A stretch of DNA of 64,000 nucleotides from Clostridiales bacterium GWF2_38_85 (GTDB lineage Bacteria; Bacillota; Clostridia; Oscillospirales; CAG-382). The notes under the pieces are model-generated. The model had not been told where the DNA came from and searched no databases. It saw only the letters and a program-made list of their open reading frames with translations. The translations under genes and the position numbers were made by a program. Shown here in pieces: positions 19,250-27,330 of this stretch. Location: NCBI GenBank assembly GCA_001797275.1, contig MGOY01000003.1:22805-86804 (forward strand), written 5' to 3'. The first letter of the stretch is position 1. Every line of letters begins with the position of its first letter.

Positions 19250-20095
19250 TTATTGAAGTAACTGAAGAACGCCCTGAGGTTGTGAGTTAGCTTGTGCAAG
19301 CATCGACTGAGCTGCCTGGAGAAGTATGTTGTTCTTTGTGTAGTTCATCATTTCTTCTGCCATATCAACGTCTCTTACACGAGATTCTGCCGACTGCAGA
19401 TTTTCTTTTGTCGTTGCCATATTATTGGAAGCGTGTTCGAGTTGGTTTTGCTGAGCGCCGTAGCCAGCACGGGTTGTGTTAACTTCGGTTATTGCGTTCT
19501 CAACAAGAGAAACAGTTACATCAGCTGGAACTGTATCTGCTGTTGCGGTTTCTGCTGTCAATAAAATTAGGTTGGTTACAGTTGCACCGGCTATTGTAAT
19601 TGATTGGCTGGCATCTTCACCATACTTAATAGTAGCAGCAGTTCCTGGAGCAGCCGTAGTAAGATTGGTTGTACCTGATTGCGCACCAAAAACAGCAATT
19701 CCGTTAAATTTCGTGTTGGTATAAATTTCTGTTATTGCTGTGCCGAGAGCCTTCATCTCAGAACCGATATTAGTTTTATCATCATCACTATAAGTACCGT
19801 TCTGAACCTGAACTGAAAGCTCTTTGAGTCTGGTCAGCATGTCGGATACTTCGTTCAAAGCGCCTTCTGCTGTCTGGATGAACGAGACGCCGTCCTGAGC
19901 ATTTCTGTTTGCCTGCGTAAGTCCGCGGATCTGGCTTCTCATTTTGTTCGAAATTGAAAGACCTGCTGCATCGTCCGCAGCACGGTTGATTCTCGAACCG
20001 CTTGAAAGCTTCTCCATGGATTTGTTTGTTGCCACTGCATTACTGTTGTACTGGCGATATGTATTCATCGCCGCTACGTTATTACTGATACGCAT
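19250..20095 (-). CDS. Flagellin 4
   Basis: First flagellin gene in reading direction; 281 residues with the standard D0/D1 ends and a Thr/Ala-rich central part unlike the other three. It is the copy nearest the sigma-28-like promoter at 20172-20198 and is separated from csrA by a strong terminator, so it should head its own transcript. Its 5' leader is the longest of the four and carries an extra hairpin at the RNA's 5' end. Confidence 0.97.
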   Translation of the reverse strand: MRISNNVAAMNTYRQYNSNAVATNKSMEKLSSGSRINRAADDAAGLSISNKMRSQIRGLTQANRNAQDGVSFIQTAEGALNEVSDMLTRLKELSVQVQNGTYSDDDKTNIGSEMKALGTAITEIYTNTKFNGIAVFGAQSGTTNLTTAAPGTAATIKYGEDASQSITIAGATVTNLILLTAETATADTVPADVTVSLVENAITEVNTTRAGYGAQQNQLEHASNNMATTKENLQSAESRVRDVDMAEEMMNYTKNNILLQAAQSMLAQANSQPQGVLQLLQ

Positions 20096-20104
20096 TTATA
20101 ATTT

Positions 20105-20136
20105 CCTCCTTGAATTTCTTTCGGGATTCCATTCCC
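20105..20136 (-). promoter_or_regulatory. Flagellin 4 leader: CsrA-like hairpin plus RBS
   Basis: GGGA/UCCC stem with AUGGAA in the loop (20123-20136) and AAGGAGG at the ribosome site (20105-20111). A further stem, GTTGTGAA (20145-20152) with TTCACAAC (20162-20169), lies at the predicted 5' end of the RNA and could stabilise the message. Confidence 0.65.
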
Positions 20137-20171
20137 TTAATTTTGTTGTGAATTATTTCACTTCACAACAT

Positions 20172-20198
20172 ATATCGTATAATTATTCATAAAATAAA
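20172..20198 (-). promoter_or_regulatory. Sigma-28-like promoter of the flagellin cluster
   Basis: On the minus strand, TTTA, 15 nt, then TACGATAT. The -10 matches the sigma-28 consensus GCCGATAT at 6 of 8, including the CGATAT core shared with the candidates before flgM and fliD; the -35 is poor (consensus TAAA). It lies about 77 nt upstream of flagellin 4 and just downstream of the csrA terminator. Inference from pattern. Confidence 0.55.
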
Positions 20199-20213
20199 GT
20201 TAATTGTTAAATG

Positions 20214-20261
20214 TGTAAAAATAAAATTGTCATGTTAACCATTTTTCGGTTAACATGACAA
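20214..20261 (-). terminator. Rho-independent terminator after csrA
   Basis: TTGTCATGTTAACC and GGTTAACATGACAA pair perfectly over 14 bp with a 7-nt loop (20227-20261). On the minus strand they are followed by TTTTATTTTT. It begins 16 nt after the csrA stop and isolates the flgM-csrA unit from the flagellin genes. Confidence 0.92.
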
Positions 20262-20277
20262 CAGACTGTATAAATAT

Positions 20278-20505
20278 TCACTTCTTAACTACTTGTTGTA
20301 ATATTGACAGATTCGGAATATTCCCAGTTGAAACAGCTTCAATATTGCTTTTTACTGTTTCAAACACCTCACTGCGTATAATTTTAACATCCTTCGGTGC
20401 ATCAATTCCAATTTTTATCTTATCACCAGTAACTTCGAGAATAATGACTTTTATGTTATCTCCTATAATAAAACTTTCTGACGGTTTTCTTGTTATTACA
20501 AGCAT
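20278..20505 (-). CDS. csrA: CsrA, RNA-binding translational regulator
   Basis: Small dimeric RNA-binding protein, 75 residues. It starts MLVITRKPSESFIIGDN and keeps the core VTGDKIKIGIDAPKDVKIIR of the family; the C-terminal extension is typical of Firmicutes, where FliW docks. In Bacillus subtilis CsrA blocks flagellin translation until FliW binds it. Here it follows fliW by only 3 nt, and all four neighbouring flagellin leaders have CsrA-type A-N-GGA sites, so the same circuit is likely. Confidence 0.95.
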   Translation of the reverse strand: MLVITRKPSESFIIGDNIKVIILEVTGDKIKIGIDAPKDVKIIRSEVFETVKSNIEAVSTGNIPNLSILQQVVKK

Positions 20506-20508
20506 ATT

Positions 20509-20961
20509 CTACACCACCCTCTCAGAAATACCTTTTTCTGCGGGGAAGAGGCGTGTTCTGACTGAGTAATCGCGGTTTTCCAGAATAATCTGAGCAGCAA
20601 TCTTTTTTTCAAAATTGATAATAACAGGGCTTTTCAGATTGATCGTAATATCTTTGACGCTTGCAGGAATTACTGCAACAACCAATATATTTATTTCGTC
20701 ATGCTTTTTCGCTTGAAGCAATTCCAATGTTCCTTCCGGTAAAACCGGTAAATAATTTTCTATAAACATGAATGGATCAAGCAGTATAAATCTTGGATTT
20801 TCATCTTCGACAGATTGTAGATGCATCATCCATTGATTATCAGGATTGTTAAGTACGACATAATTTTTGACATCCTCATATCCGTAAATCCCCTGTGGAA
20901 ATTTTATTATATCGTTTTCATTAATTTCAACATTTTTAAAATCTTTTGTTTTAATAAACAT
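20509..20961 (-). CDS. fliW: FliW, flagellar assembly factor and CsrA antagonist
   Basis: Cytoplasmic protein of 150 residues that binds either free flagellin or CsrA. When flagellin leaves the cell, freed FliW removes CsrA from flagellin mRNA. Family marks: FPQGIYGYEDVKNYV near 23-37, FILLDPFMF near 59-67, and the closing RDYSVRTRLFP. It lies directly before csrA and after the DUF6470 gene, the usual Firmicutes order downstream of flgL. Confidence 0.95.
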   Translation of the reverse strand: MFIKTKDFKNVEINENDIIKFPQGIYGYEDVKNYVVLNNPDNQWMMHLQSVEDENPRFILLDPFMFIENYLPVLPEGTLELLQAKKHDEINILVVAVIPASVKDITINLKSPVIINFEKKIAAQIILENRDYSVRTRLFPAEKGISERVV

Positions 20962-20983
20962 TTTAATCTCCCATTATTATCTG

Positions 20984-21532
20984 TTACCAGAGCTGCCAAT
21001 CATTCTTATGCGGTTTTTTTACTTGTTCCAACTCATCAGACCACTTGTCAACATATATTTCTACTGAATATGGAATATATTCAAATTTTATTTCCGGAGG
21101 TGTCCAGGTTACATTCCGCTGATCTTTTGTGTAGTTAATATCAACATAACCTTCTTCCCAGCTTATCTCAGGTCTGCTTTTTGGGATAAAGTCAAGTGTG
21201 CTTTGGATTGTGCGGTAAGAACGCTGTGCTGCAATTTCCGCGACTGTCATTCCATCAGGACCAAGCATAGCATTCTTTTCTTCACTGCGTCTTGCCATTC
21301 CTTTGAGTACTGCCTGTTTGCCATAAACCGCAGCATCTTCCAACACTTTTTCAGGTGATTTTATACCGATAGACTCAAAAAAATCTGTGTTATCAATTTT
21401 CATCTCAGCAGGATGTCTTTTCATTTGATAACCGTTTTTTTCTGTTTCCACCTTGACTTCCGAAGGTATTTTTTTAATTAAAAGCTGTGCTTTTGTTATT
21501 TCGTATCTTAATGAGACAGGATAAATATACAT
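20984..21532 (-). CDS. DUF6470 family flagellar-locus protein
   Basis: 182 residues with no signal peptide or membrane segment. The order flgL - this gene - fliW - csrA is the common Clostridia/Bacilli arrangement, and the protein resembles the DUF6470 (YviE-type) family: AQRSYRTIQSTLDFIPKSRPEISWEEGYVD-like core (about 95-135) and a C-terminal IPYSVEIYVD strand. Biochemical role is unknown. ATG with a GGAGGG site just upstream. Genomic context supports an accessory part in flagellin or filament assembly. Confidence 0.8.
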   Translation of the reverse strand: MYIYPVSLRYEITKAQLLIKKIPSEVKVETEKNGYQMKRHPAEMKIDNTDFFESIGIKSPEKVLEDAAVYGKQAVLKGMARRSEEKNAMLGPDGMTVAEIAAQRSYRTIQSTLDFIPKSRPEISWEEGYVDINYTKDQRNVTWTPPEIKFEYIPYSVEIYVDKWSDELEQVKKPHKNDWQLW

Positions 21533-21564
21533 AACACCCTCCGGTATTCACATTCAAGACGATA

Positions 21565-22533
21565 TTAATCCAGAAAATCAAGAAGCGAGGGTTGTAATAT
21601 TTTCGTGCCCATCTGCAGGCAGGCATTATAAGCAAGCTCCTGCTGATTGAAGGCGATTATTGCCTCTTCAATATTTATACCTTCAAGCTCTGTCTGCTTT
21701 TCGGTTGCATTCAATTTTTCTGATTCTATTCGTCCTGTGAAATATGATATAAAATTAGTTTTCTCGCCGATACTGACATATTGAAGTCTGATATCATCAG
21801 CTTTATCATTAAGCTTATCAGAATATATCCGGATATCATCGATATCGTTATTTTCAAGCTTGTCTGCAATTTTTCCGAGTAAATTGTAAAGGTTATTGGT
21901 GATTCCGTTCTCGTCAACACCTGCACCCAATAATGCAGCACCCGTATTTGCAATATTCATTGCAGATTTTGGTTCAACTACACCACCGTCACCGAGTGTA
22001 AGTCCTATGCCTATATCAATAAATCTATATTCATCACTAAATGATCCCGTATTCATGCTTTCGCCATGATATAATAACTCACCATTATCTGCTGTTAAAA
22101 AAGGTATATCTCCGACATTTTCACCACCGAAAAGATAGTCACCTGCATATCTTGTATTTGCAGCTGCAAGAATCGATTCCTGATAACCACGTAGAGTATT
22201 GGCAACAGTGATTCTTACCGCAGAATCGCTGGTTCCGGTTGTACCCTGAGAAACTTGGGCAAGCGCTTCAGTAACAATATCATTTATATTTGAGATTGTA
22301 GACTCATATTGATTAAGAAGTCCCTGAGCATCAGAAAGGTTTTCTTTATACATGTCAAGTCTTGAGAGATTTTTTCTGATCTTCATTGCTTTCAAGGCAG
22401 TTGCAGGATCCTCGGAAATTTTCATGTAGCGTCTTTCGGCTGTTACCCTTGTATTTGAAGCATTTAGATCAGTCAGACTTTCATGTAGATTTTTTATATA
22501 ATTTTTCGAAATAATATTATTAGTTAGTCTCAT
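21565..22533 (-). CDS. flgL: FlgL, hook-filament junction protein 2
   Basis: Joins the hook to the filament, distal to FlgK. 322 residues with flagellin-like ends: MRLTNNIISKNYIKNL at the start and IEEAIIAFNQQELAYNACLQMGTKILQPSLLDFLD-type C-terminus. The N-terminal NASNTRVTAERRYMKISEDPATA stretch is the family's D1 helix. It lies 30 nt after flgK and 32 nt before the DUF6470 gene in the flgM-csrA operon. Confidence 0.95.
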   Translation of the reverse strand: MRLTNNIISKNYIKNLHESLTDLNASNTRVTAERRYMKISEDPATALKAMKIRKNLSRLDMYKENLSDAQGLLNQYESTISNINDIVTEALAQVSQGTTGTSDSAVRITVANTLRGYQESILAAANTRYAGDYLFGGENVGDIPFLTADNGELLYHGESMNTGSFSDEYRFIDIGIGLTLGDGGVVEPKSAMNIANTGAALLGAGVDENGITNNLYNLLGKIADKLENNDIDDIRIYSDKLNDKADDIRLQYVSIGEKTNFISYFTGRIESEKLNATEKQTELEGINIEEAIIAFNQQELAYNACLQMGTKILQPSLLDFLD

Positions 22534-22563
22534 TTTAAATATCTCCTTCCGAATATTACATTA

Positions 22564-23988
22564 TCAGCGTCCGACGGTTCCCATCCTGTTAATTATAGTA
22601 TCAAGCATTTCATCAAGTGCGGTCATAACTCTTGCGGATGCTTCAAATGCTTTCTGATATTTCATTAGATTGACGGTTTCTTCATTCAGAGATACACCTT
22701 TAATTGCTTCTCTTTGGTTATCAACAGAAGAAAGAACTGTACTTGCTGTTTTCGACATATCAAAAGCGAAATTTACATCAATTGCAATATCAGTCATAAG
22801 CTTTGAAACATATTCATCAAATGCGCCGTTAAATTTATCAGAAATTTGTCTTGGCGAATCAAGAGCGATGATCATCCTGAGAATATTGTCATTCATACCC
22901 TCCGAAGGATCTGAGGATGTGGTTGTTGTTATGTAATTCGAATTCTTCAGCCATTCCTCAGACAGGATAATAGTTGATGCTGAATCCCCTGCAAATAATG
23001 GTTTTTCGGTGCTATTCAATTCATTGAACATTTCAGCAAAGCTTTTAGCAAAGTCATCGAGAGATTTCTGGTAATAAGGTATTCCGTTGAAATCATTCCC
23101 GCTGTCTTCTGCATATGCTCCATTCCCATTCAGTGTATCAAGATAACCTTTTAAATCACCTGATATGACCTCAAGCTCACCACTTTCGGTTATTATGGCC
23201 AGACCATCTGTATCATCCTGTAGGGATACTGTCGCAACCGATGCATGTTTAGAATCTATTAAGTACTGTGAACCGACTTTTACGCTTATTGTTCCGTCGG
23301 TATTTGATTCGGTAGATATATTTATATGACTTGACAGTTTGTCAAGATAAAGATTTCTTGTGTCAAGAAGCTCATTTGTCGGATTGCCCTGGAGTGTTTC
23401 AAATTGAACTGCCTTGTTCATTTGAACAATTTTCTCTGTCAGGGTATTTATATCCTGAATCGATACCGATAAATCAAATTTTTCCTGTTCGTTTATTGTT
23501 TCAAGTTGTTTATTATAATAATTCAATGTTTCGGTTATCTTCTGTGCCGATGATCTGACTAGTCCGGAAAACTCAATATCACCGGTATTTGACGAGAGCG
23601 TCTGAAGCCTTGTGTAAAATTCCTCAAGTATAACGCTGAGACCGTCATTAAGAGTTTCATCGAAAACTTCCTCGATGTTTGTCAGAATTGATAACGATTT
23701 TGATAATGAGGAGTCTTCTGAATTTGCAGCTCTGTATCTCGTATCCAAAAATTCATCGCGTATTTGATTAATCTGTGTTATTGAAACACCCTGCCCGAAT
23801 TTGTCACTGTTCATCAAAGCATATTTATAGCTGGTCGAATCATAATATACAGTTGACTGTTCAACGACCTGACGTGAATAACCTTCGGTGTTCATCTTTG
23901 ACATATTCTGACCGGTTACATCAAGTCCTGTTTGTGCTGTTTGAAGCCCTGATTTTGCTATTTCAAATCCTAAAAAAGATGCTCTCAT
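22564..23988 (-). CDS. flgK: FlgK, hook-filament junction protein 1
   Basis: First junction protein between hook and filament, 474 residues, normal for Firmicutes. The N-terminal rod/hook motif reads SGLQTAQTGLDVTGQNMSKM near 13-32, followed by NTEGYSRQVV. The C-terminus has EETVNLMKYQKAFEASARVM, the axial-protein signature. The middle is a long helical and beta region. It follows flgN, its export chaperone, by 24 nt. Confidence 0.96.
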   Translation of the reverse strand: MRASFLGFEIAKSGLQTAQTGLDVTGQNMSKMNTEGYSRQVVEQSTVYYDSTSYKYALMNSDKFGQGVSITQINQIRDEFLDTRYRAANSEDSSLSKSLSILTNIEEVFDETLNDGLSVILEEFYTRLQTLSSNTGDIEFSGLVRSSAQKITETLNYYNKQLETINEQEKFDLSVSIQDINTLTEKIVQMNKAVQFETLQGNPTNELLDTRNLYLDKLSSHINISTESNTDGTISVKVGSQYLIDSKHASVATVSLQDDTDGLAIITESGELEVISGDLKGYLDTLNGNGAYAEDSGNDFNGIPYYQKSLDDFAKSFAEMFNELNSTEKPLFAGDSASTIILSEEWLKNSNYITTTTSSDPSEGMNDNILRMIIALDSPRQISDKFNGAFDEYVSKLMTDIAIDVNFAFDMSKTASTVLSSVDNQREAIKGVSLNEETVNLMKYQKAFEASARVMTALDEMLDTIINRMGTVGR

Positions 23989-24012
23989 TTTTTCAACCCG
24001 TTTCCAATCAAA

Positions 24013-24444
24013 TCAATTTATTATTTGCGCTTTTTTACTGTAGGTCTGATTTTCTTCGCTTACACCTAATTGAGAGGTCATGAATTTTACGATTTTTAAT
24101 CTTGTGTCAAGCAGCTTCATGTTCAGACCGCTTATTTTTTTAATTTTTTTTATAATATTGAACATATCAATATAAACAGGTCTTATATTATTCTCAGCTT
24201 CGGGTATTTTCTCAAAAAGCTCTGTTACTGATTGTACCTCTAATCGATTACAAAGCTTTGTCCGTTGTTTCTCTGCTGCTGAACACTCCATTATCAAAGC
24301 TTGTTCGGCATTGATCAATGTATTCAATACTTCGACGCTCCCTTTTTCAAGCACAGCAGTTTTTTCATTTTCAACTTCTAACAATTTACTCAGTATTTTA
24401 TTCATTGAAGACAGGAGATTTTTAAGTTCAATTATGTCATTCAT
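24013..24444 (-). CDS. flgN: FlgN, export chaperone for FlgK/FlgL
   Basis: Cytoplasmic helical chaperone of 143 residues. The sequence is mostly heptad-like helix: LSSMNKILSKLLEVENEKTAVLEK (about 9-32), then a second hairpin helix with NTLINAEQALIMECSAAEKQR, matching the FlgN fold, though it has no catalytic motif. Position between flgM and flgK is the classical one and carries most of the weight in this call. Confidence 0.85.
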   Translation of the reverse strand: MNDIIELKNLLSSMNKILSKLLEVENEKTAVLEKGSVEVLNTLINAEQALIMECSAAEKQRTKLCNRLEVQSVTELFEKIPEAENNIRPVYIDMFNIIKKIKKISGLNMKLLDTRLKIVKFMTSQLGVSEENQTYSKKAQIIN

Positions 24445-24518
24445 ATTAATAGTTCATTTCCCCGGTGAAATTTTTGGCAAGGTCAATAATCACCGGTTTA
24501 TCTGACCTCACCAATTTA

Positions 24519-24821
24519 TTACTTAGGTTTTGTACCTCTGATAATTGCTTCAGCAATGGCATCACTTGAAACAATATATTTGTCTGCAGCAATCTCATCT
24601 CTGAGACGCAAAAGTTTTTCGGAAGAGGTTGGTTTTTTTACCTCTTTTATAACTATTTCTATTGAATTTTTTACAGGAGAAAATTCTTTAGCTTTATTTG
24701 AAATAATTACTTTATCCTGAGATACAGACGCTTCTGTTTTTGACTTTCTTTCGCCCGAGTTGTTTTCTGACATCACAGGATTGTTGTATACTCTGTCAAT
24801 TTCATTTCTACCTATTTTCAT
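24519..24821 (-). CDS. flgM: FlgM, anti-sigma-28 factor
   Basis: Binds and silences FliA until the hook-basal body is finished, then leaves through the export channel. 100 residues when started at ATG 24821, which has AAAGGAG about 8 nt upstream; an in-frame ATG at 24851 lacks one. The N-terminus is disordered and polar. The C-terminal half has the family pattern VIISNKAKEF followed by SEKLLRLRDEIAADKYIVSSDAIAEAII. It heads the flgM-flgN-flgK-flgL-DUF6470-fliW-csrA unit. Confidence 0.9.
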   Translation of the reverse strand: MKIGRNEIDRVYNNPVMSENNSGERKSKTEASVSQDKVIISNKAKEFSPVKNSIEIVIKEVKKPTSSEKLLRLRDEIAADKYIVSSDAIAEAIIRGTKPK

Positions 24822-24874
24822 AAAGCCGGCTCCTTTCTTTGCAAAAGACATAATTTAACTTATCTTCGCTATAT

Positions 24875-24900
24875 ATATCGCAGAAAGATAGAAAAAATTA
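24875..24900 (-). promoter_or_regulatory. Sigma-28-like promoter of the flgM operon
   Basis: On the minus strand, TAAT, 14 nt, then TGCGATAT, about 54 nt before the flgM start. The -10 matches GCCGATAT at 6 of 8 and shares the CGATAT core with the other candidates here. A FliA-driven flgM gives the negative feedback seen in other motile bacteria. Inference from pattern. Confidence 0.55.
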
Positions 24901-24913
24901 AGTCTCCGACAGA

Positions 24914-25651
24914 TCAATTTCTTAAATTATTCGCATATGATTCAAGTTCATCAGCGGTTTTTAACATCTGTGAATTAAGCTGGAACCCCCGTTGAGCAAT
25001 TATCATTTTTGACATCTCAGTAATGAGGTTGACATTTGAACTTTCATTCATATCATAGATGAGTTTTGACTCTGTGTCAAGCTCAGGTGTAACCGTTGTG
25101 TCAGGTGATATCGTATATCTTCCGTTTCCGACAGAAATTAAATCGTTGGAATCAGTGACCTTAAAAATTCCAAGTACCATCGAACCTTCTAACGATTCAC
25201 CCGGTGCTGCAAGATTGAAGAACTCATCACCGTTTACAATTATTCTGTTCAACTCTGGGTCAAGTACAAAATCACCGTTTTCGGTAACAAGATAATCTGC
25301 ACCGTCAATATCTCTGACAGAAAAGTCACCTTTTTTTGTATATAAGGTTTCACCATTTTGATTTTCAACAGCATAATATCCGTTGCCGTTTATCATTATA
25401 CCATTTTCTCCGGTTGTAATAATTCCCTGTGTCATATCTCTGAAAATTAAAATTCTGCTTCCGTTACCCGTCTGAAGGTTCTGTGGTTCGCCATCAGCTG
25501 ACTGTATATTTGTATATAACAAATCGGTAAAACTGATGACCTGTGCTTTATAACTGTCTGTTCTTGAATTTGCAATGTTGTTTGCAATCGCATCAAGGCA
25601 ATACTGATAATTTTTAACCCCCGATTTTGAAGCATAAAATGCGTTTATCAT
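24914..25651 (-). CDS. flgG: Flagellar rod protein, FlgG/FlhP type
   Basis: Axial protein of the flagellar rod, 245 residues from ATG 25651 (AAAGGA lies 9 nt upstream; the frame also opens at a TTG at 25669). N-terminal ANNIANSRTDSYKAQ is the rod-hook motif, and the C-terminus SNVNLITEMSKMIIAQRGFQLNSQML is the FlgG/FlgE axial signature. It pairs with a second rod gene of equal length directly upstream and closes the long flagellar operon. FlgG versus FlhP naming is uncertain. Confidence 0.88.
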   Translation of the reverse strand: MINAFYASKSGVKNYQYCLDAIANNIANSRTDSYKAQVISFTDLLYTNIQSADGEPQNLQTGNGSRILIFRDMTQGIITTGENGIMINGNGYYAVENQNGETLYTKKGDFSVRDIDGADYLVTENGDFVLDPELNRIIVNGDEFFNLAAPGESLEGSMVLGIFKVTDSNDLISVGNGRYTISPDTTVTPELDTESKLIYDMNESSNVNLITEMSKMIIAQRGFQLNSQMLKTADELESYANNLRN

Positions 25652-25669
25652 ACTTAAAATTCCTTTCAA

Positions 25670-26407
25670 CTAAACTCTGCCTACCTCGGTAACTGTCTTC
25701 TGGAGCAGCTGATCTGCCATCCTGACGATCTGACTGCAGGTCTGAAATGCTCTTGAGTCTTCAATCATCGCCGCCATTTCATCAGTCAGGTCAACATTTG
25801 CCTTTTCAATGCTGCCCTGTATAACCTTGCCTGTAAAATTCATTGTATTACCATTCGGATTAAACAGCATGCTGTCCGATAATTTATATATCTGAGCTGT
25901 ATCCTCGGGAACAGTAATTTGCAATATGTCAATAATATTACCCCCACTTGTTATCACACCACTCTCTGAAACAGATATCGCTGAACTACCGACATTGATT
26001 CTGCCCTTTTGTCCCATAACAAAGTTACTGTTTATATCAACAAGAAATCCGTTATCATCGACACTGAATCTGCCGTCACGGGTAAGCATTGTATTGCCTG
26101 CATTATCGGATACTGTAAAAAACCCGTTCCCATCAAGAGCAAAGTCGAGTGTTTGGTTTGTTTCGGTGATAGTTCCCTGGCTGAAATCTGTGTATACTTT
26201 ATTGATTACCGATCCATAGGTAGTGGAACCGACAATCTGACTTTCTTCATCAATTCTATATGTAATATATTCACCGAAGGTTGAAGATACGATTTCGGAA
26301 TGCTTGTAACCTGCGGTTTCAATATTTGAAAGATTATTGCTTGTCAGATTTATTGACTGTGTTCTGGAAGCAAGTCCGGTTGCCGCAATTTTTATTGTAT
26401 TATCCAT
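25670..26407 (-). CDS. flgF: Flagellar rod protein, FlgF/FlhO type
   Basis: Second rod protein, 245 residues from ATG 26407 (reading MDNTIKIAATGL); a longer frame to 26491 starts in non-conserved sequence. The N-terminal SNNLSNIETAGYKHSEI and the C-terminal IEKANVDLTDEMAAMIEDSRAFQ mark the FlgF/FlgG family. It lies after fliA and before the FlgG-type gene, as flhO and flhP do downstream of sigD-type genes in other Firmicutes. Confidence 0.88.
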   Translation of the reverse strand: MDNTIKIAATGLASRTQSINLTSNNLSNIETAGYKHSEIVSSTFGEYITYRIDEESQIVGSTTYGSVINKVYTDFSQGTITETNQTLDFALDGNGFFTVSDNAGNTMLTRDGRFSVDDNGFLVDINSNFVMGQKGRINVGSSAISVSESGVITSGGNIIDILQITVPEDTAQIYKLSDSMLFNPNGNTMNFTGKVIQGSIEKANVDLTDEMAAMIEDSRAFQTCSQIVRMADQLLQKTVTEVGRV

Positions 26408-26524
26408 TATATAAACGATCCCTTTCCCATAATAATCTTCACGTCCTACCGAATACAAAAGACAATGTAAAATATGTGGAGATACGTGCATACGTACAAT
26501 TACTCCATTTATTATATTAAAACC

Positions 26525-27295
26525 TTATGTCATAACATAAGCTGTGAGCCGTTCCTTCAGCTTGTTAAGTGCTTTGGCATGTATCTGAGATACTCTTGAA
26601 GCAGTCAGCCCCATAACGAATGCTATTTCTTTGAGTTTTAACTCCTCATAATAATAAAGTGAAATTACTGTCCGTTCGTTCTTGTCAAGTTGATCTATAT
26701 GTTGGGCAAGGACTTCTTTAAACTCATCCTCAAGAATCTTATCTTCCGGATGCTGTTCGACTGTCGAACTGTTTTCAATTAGCTGTATATTATTATCCTG
26801 AATCAACTCTTCAAATGCAAATAATTTTGAGTTCAGTTCGTCCTGTCTGAGTTTGTCCACATCCTCTTCAGATATATTGAGCTGCAATGCAAGTTCACTT
26901 TCTGTCGGTGTACGTCCGTTCTGATTCATAAACAGGGTTTCAGATTCATTTAATTCCTTAACCTTTTTACGTGTATCACGGGGTATCCAGTCTTTCTTGC
27001 GAACATAGTCTATTATTGAACCTCTTACACGAATTGAAGCAAAGGTGTCGAATTGTATACCCCTTTTATAATCATACCGTTCAATACAGTTGATTAATTC
27101 AAGCACACCTTGATTTGTCATATCTTCAATGTCCTGTTGATTCGAAACCATTGTATACATTTTCTTTATATTAGTTGATACTATATAAAGATATGCTTCC
27201 AATATATAATTCCGTAAAGTTATATCTTTAGTCTGATTATACTCCTGCCATGTTTTTTCAATAATGACTACTGTATCATCTTTATAAAAGTTCAA
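26525..27295 (-). CDS. fliA: FliA/SigD, flagellar sigma-28 factor
   Basis: Sigma factor for late flagellar and chemotaxis genes; 256 residues. Region 2 includes GVLELINCIERYDYKRGIQFDTFASIRVRGSIID, region 3 PTESELALQLNISEEDV, and region 4 ends in ELKLKEIAFVMGLTASRVSQIHAKALNKL with the -35-binding helix-turn-helix. There is no long region 1, as expected for this group. It follows flhA by 35 nt with no flhF or flhG between them. Target promoters are proposed upstream of flgM, flagellin 4 and fliD. Confidence 0.95.
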   Translation of the reverse strand: MNFYKDDTVVIIEKTWQEYNQTKDITLRNYILEAYLYIVSTNIKKMYTMVSNQQDIEDMTNQGVLELINCIERYDYKRGIQFDTFASIRVRGSIIDYVRKKDWIPRDTRKKVKELNESETLFMNQNGRTPTESELALQLNISEEDVDKLRQDELNSKLFAFEELIQDNNIQLIENSSTVEQHPEDKILEDEFKEVLAQHIDQLDKNERTVISLYYYEELKLKEIAFVMGLTASRVSQIHAKALNKLKERLTAYVMT

Positions 27296-27330
27296 AAATA
27301 CTCACCCCTTTATTCCAAGATTTTTTGCCT

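Noticed and set aside
17367..19564. Plus-strand open frames opposite the flagellin genes
   Set aside because: They repeat with each flagellin copy because the genes are duplicated, have no ribosome sites and show no independent protein features; they are antisense shadows.
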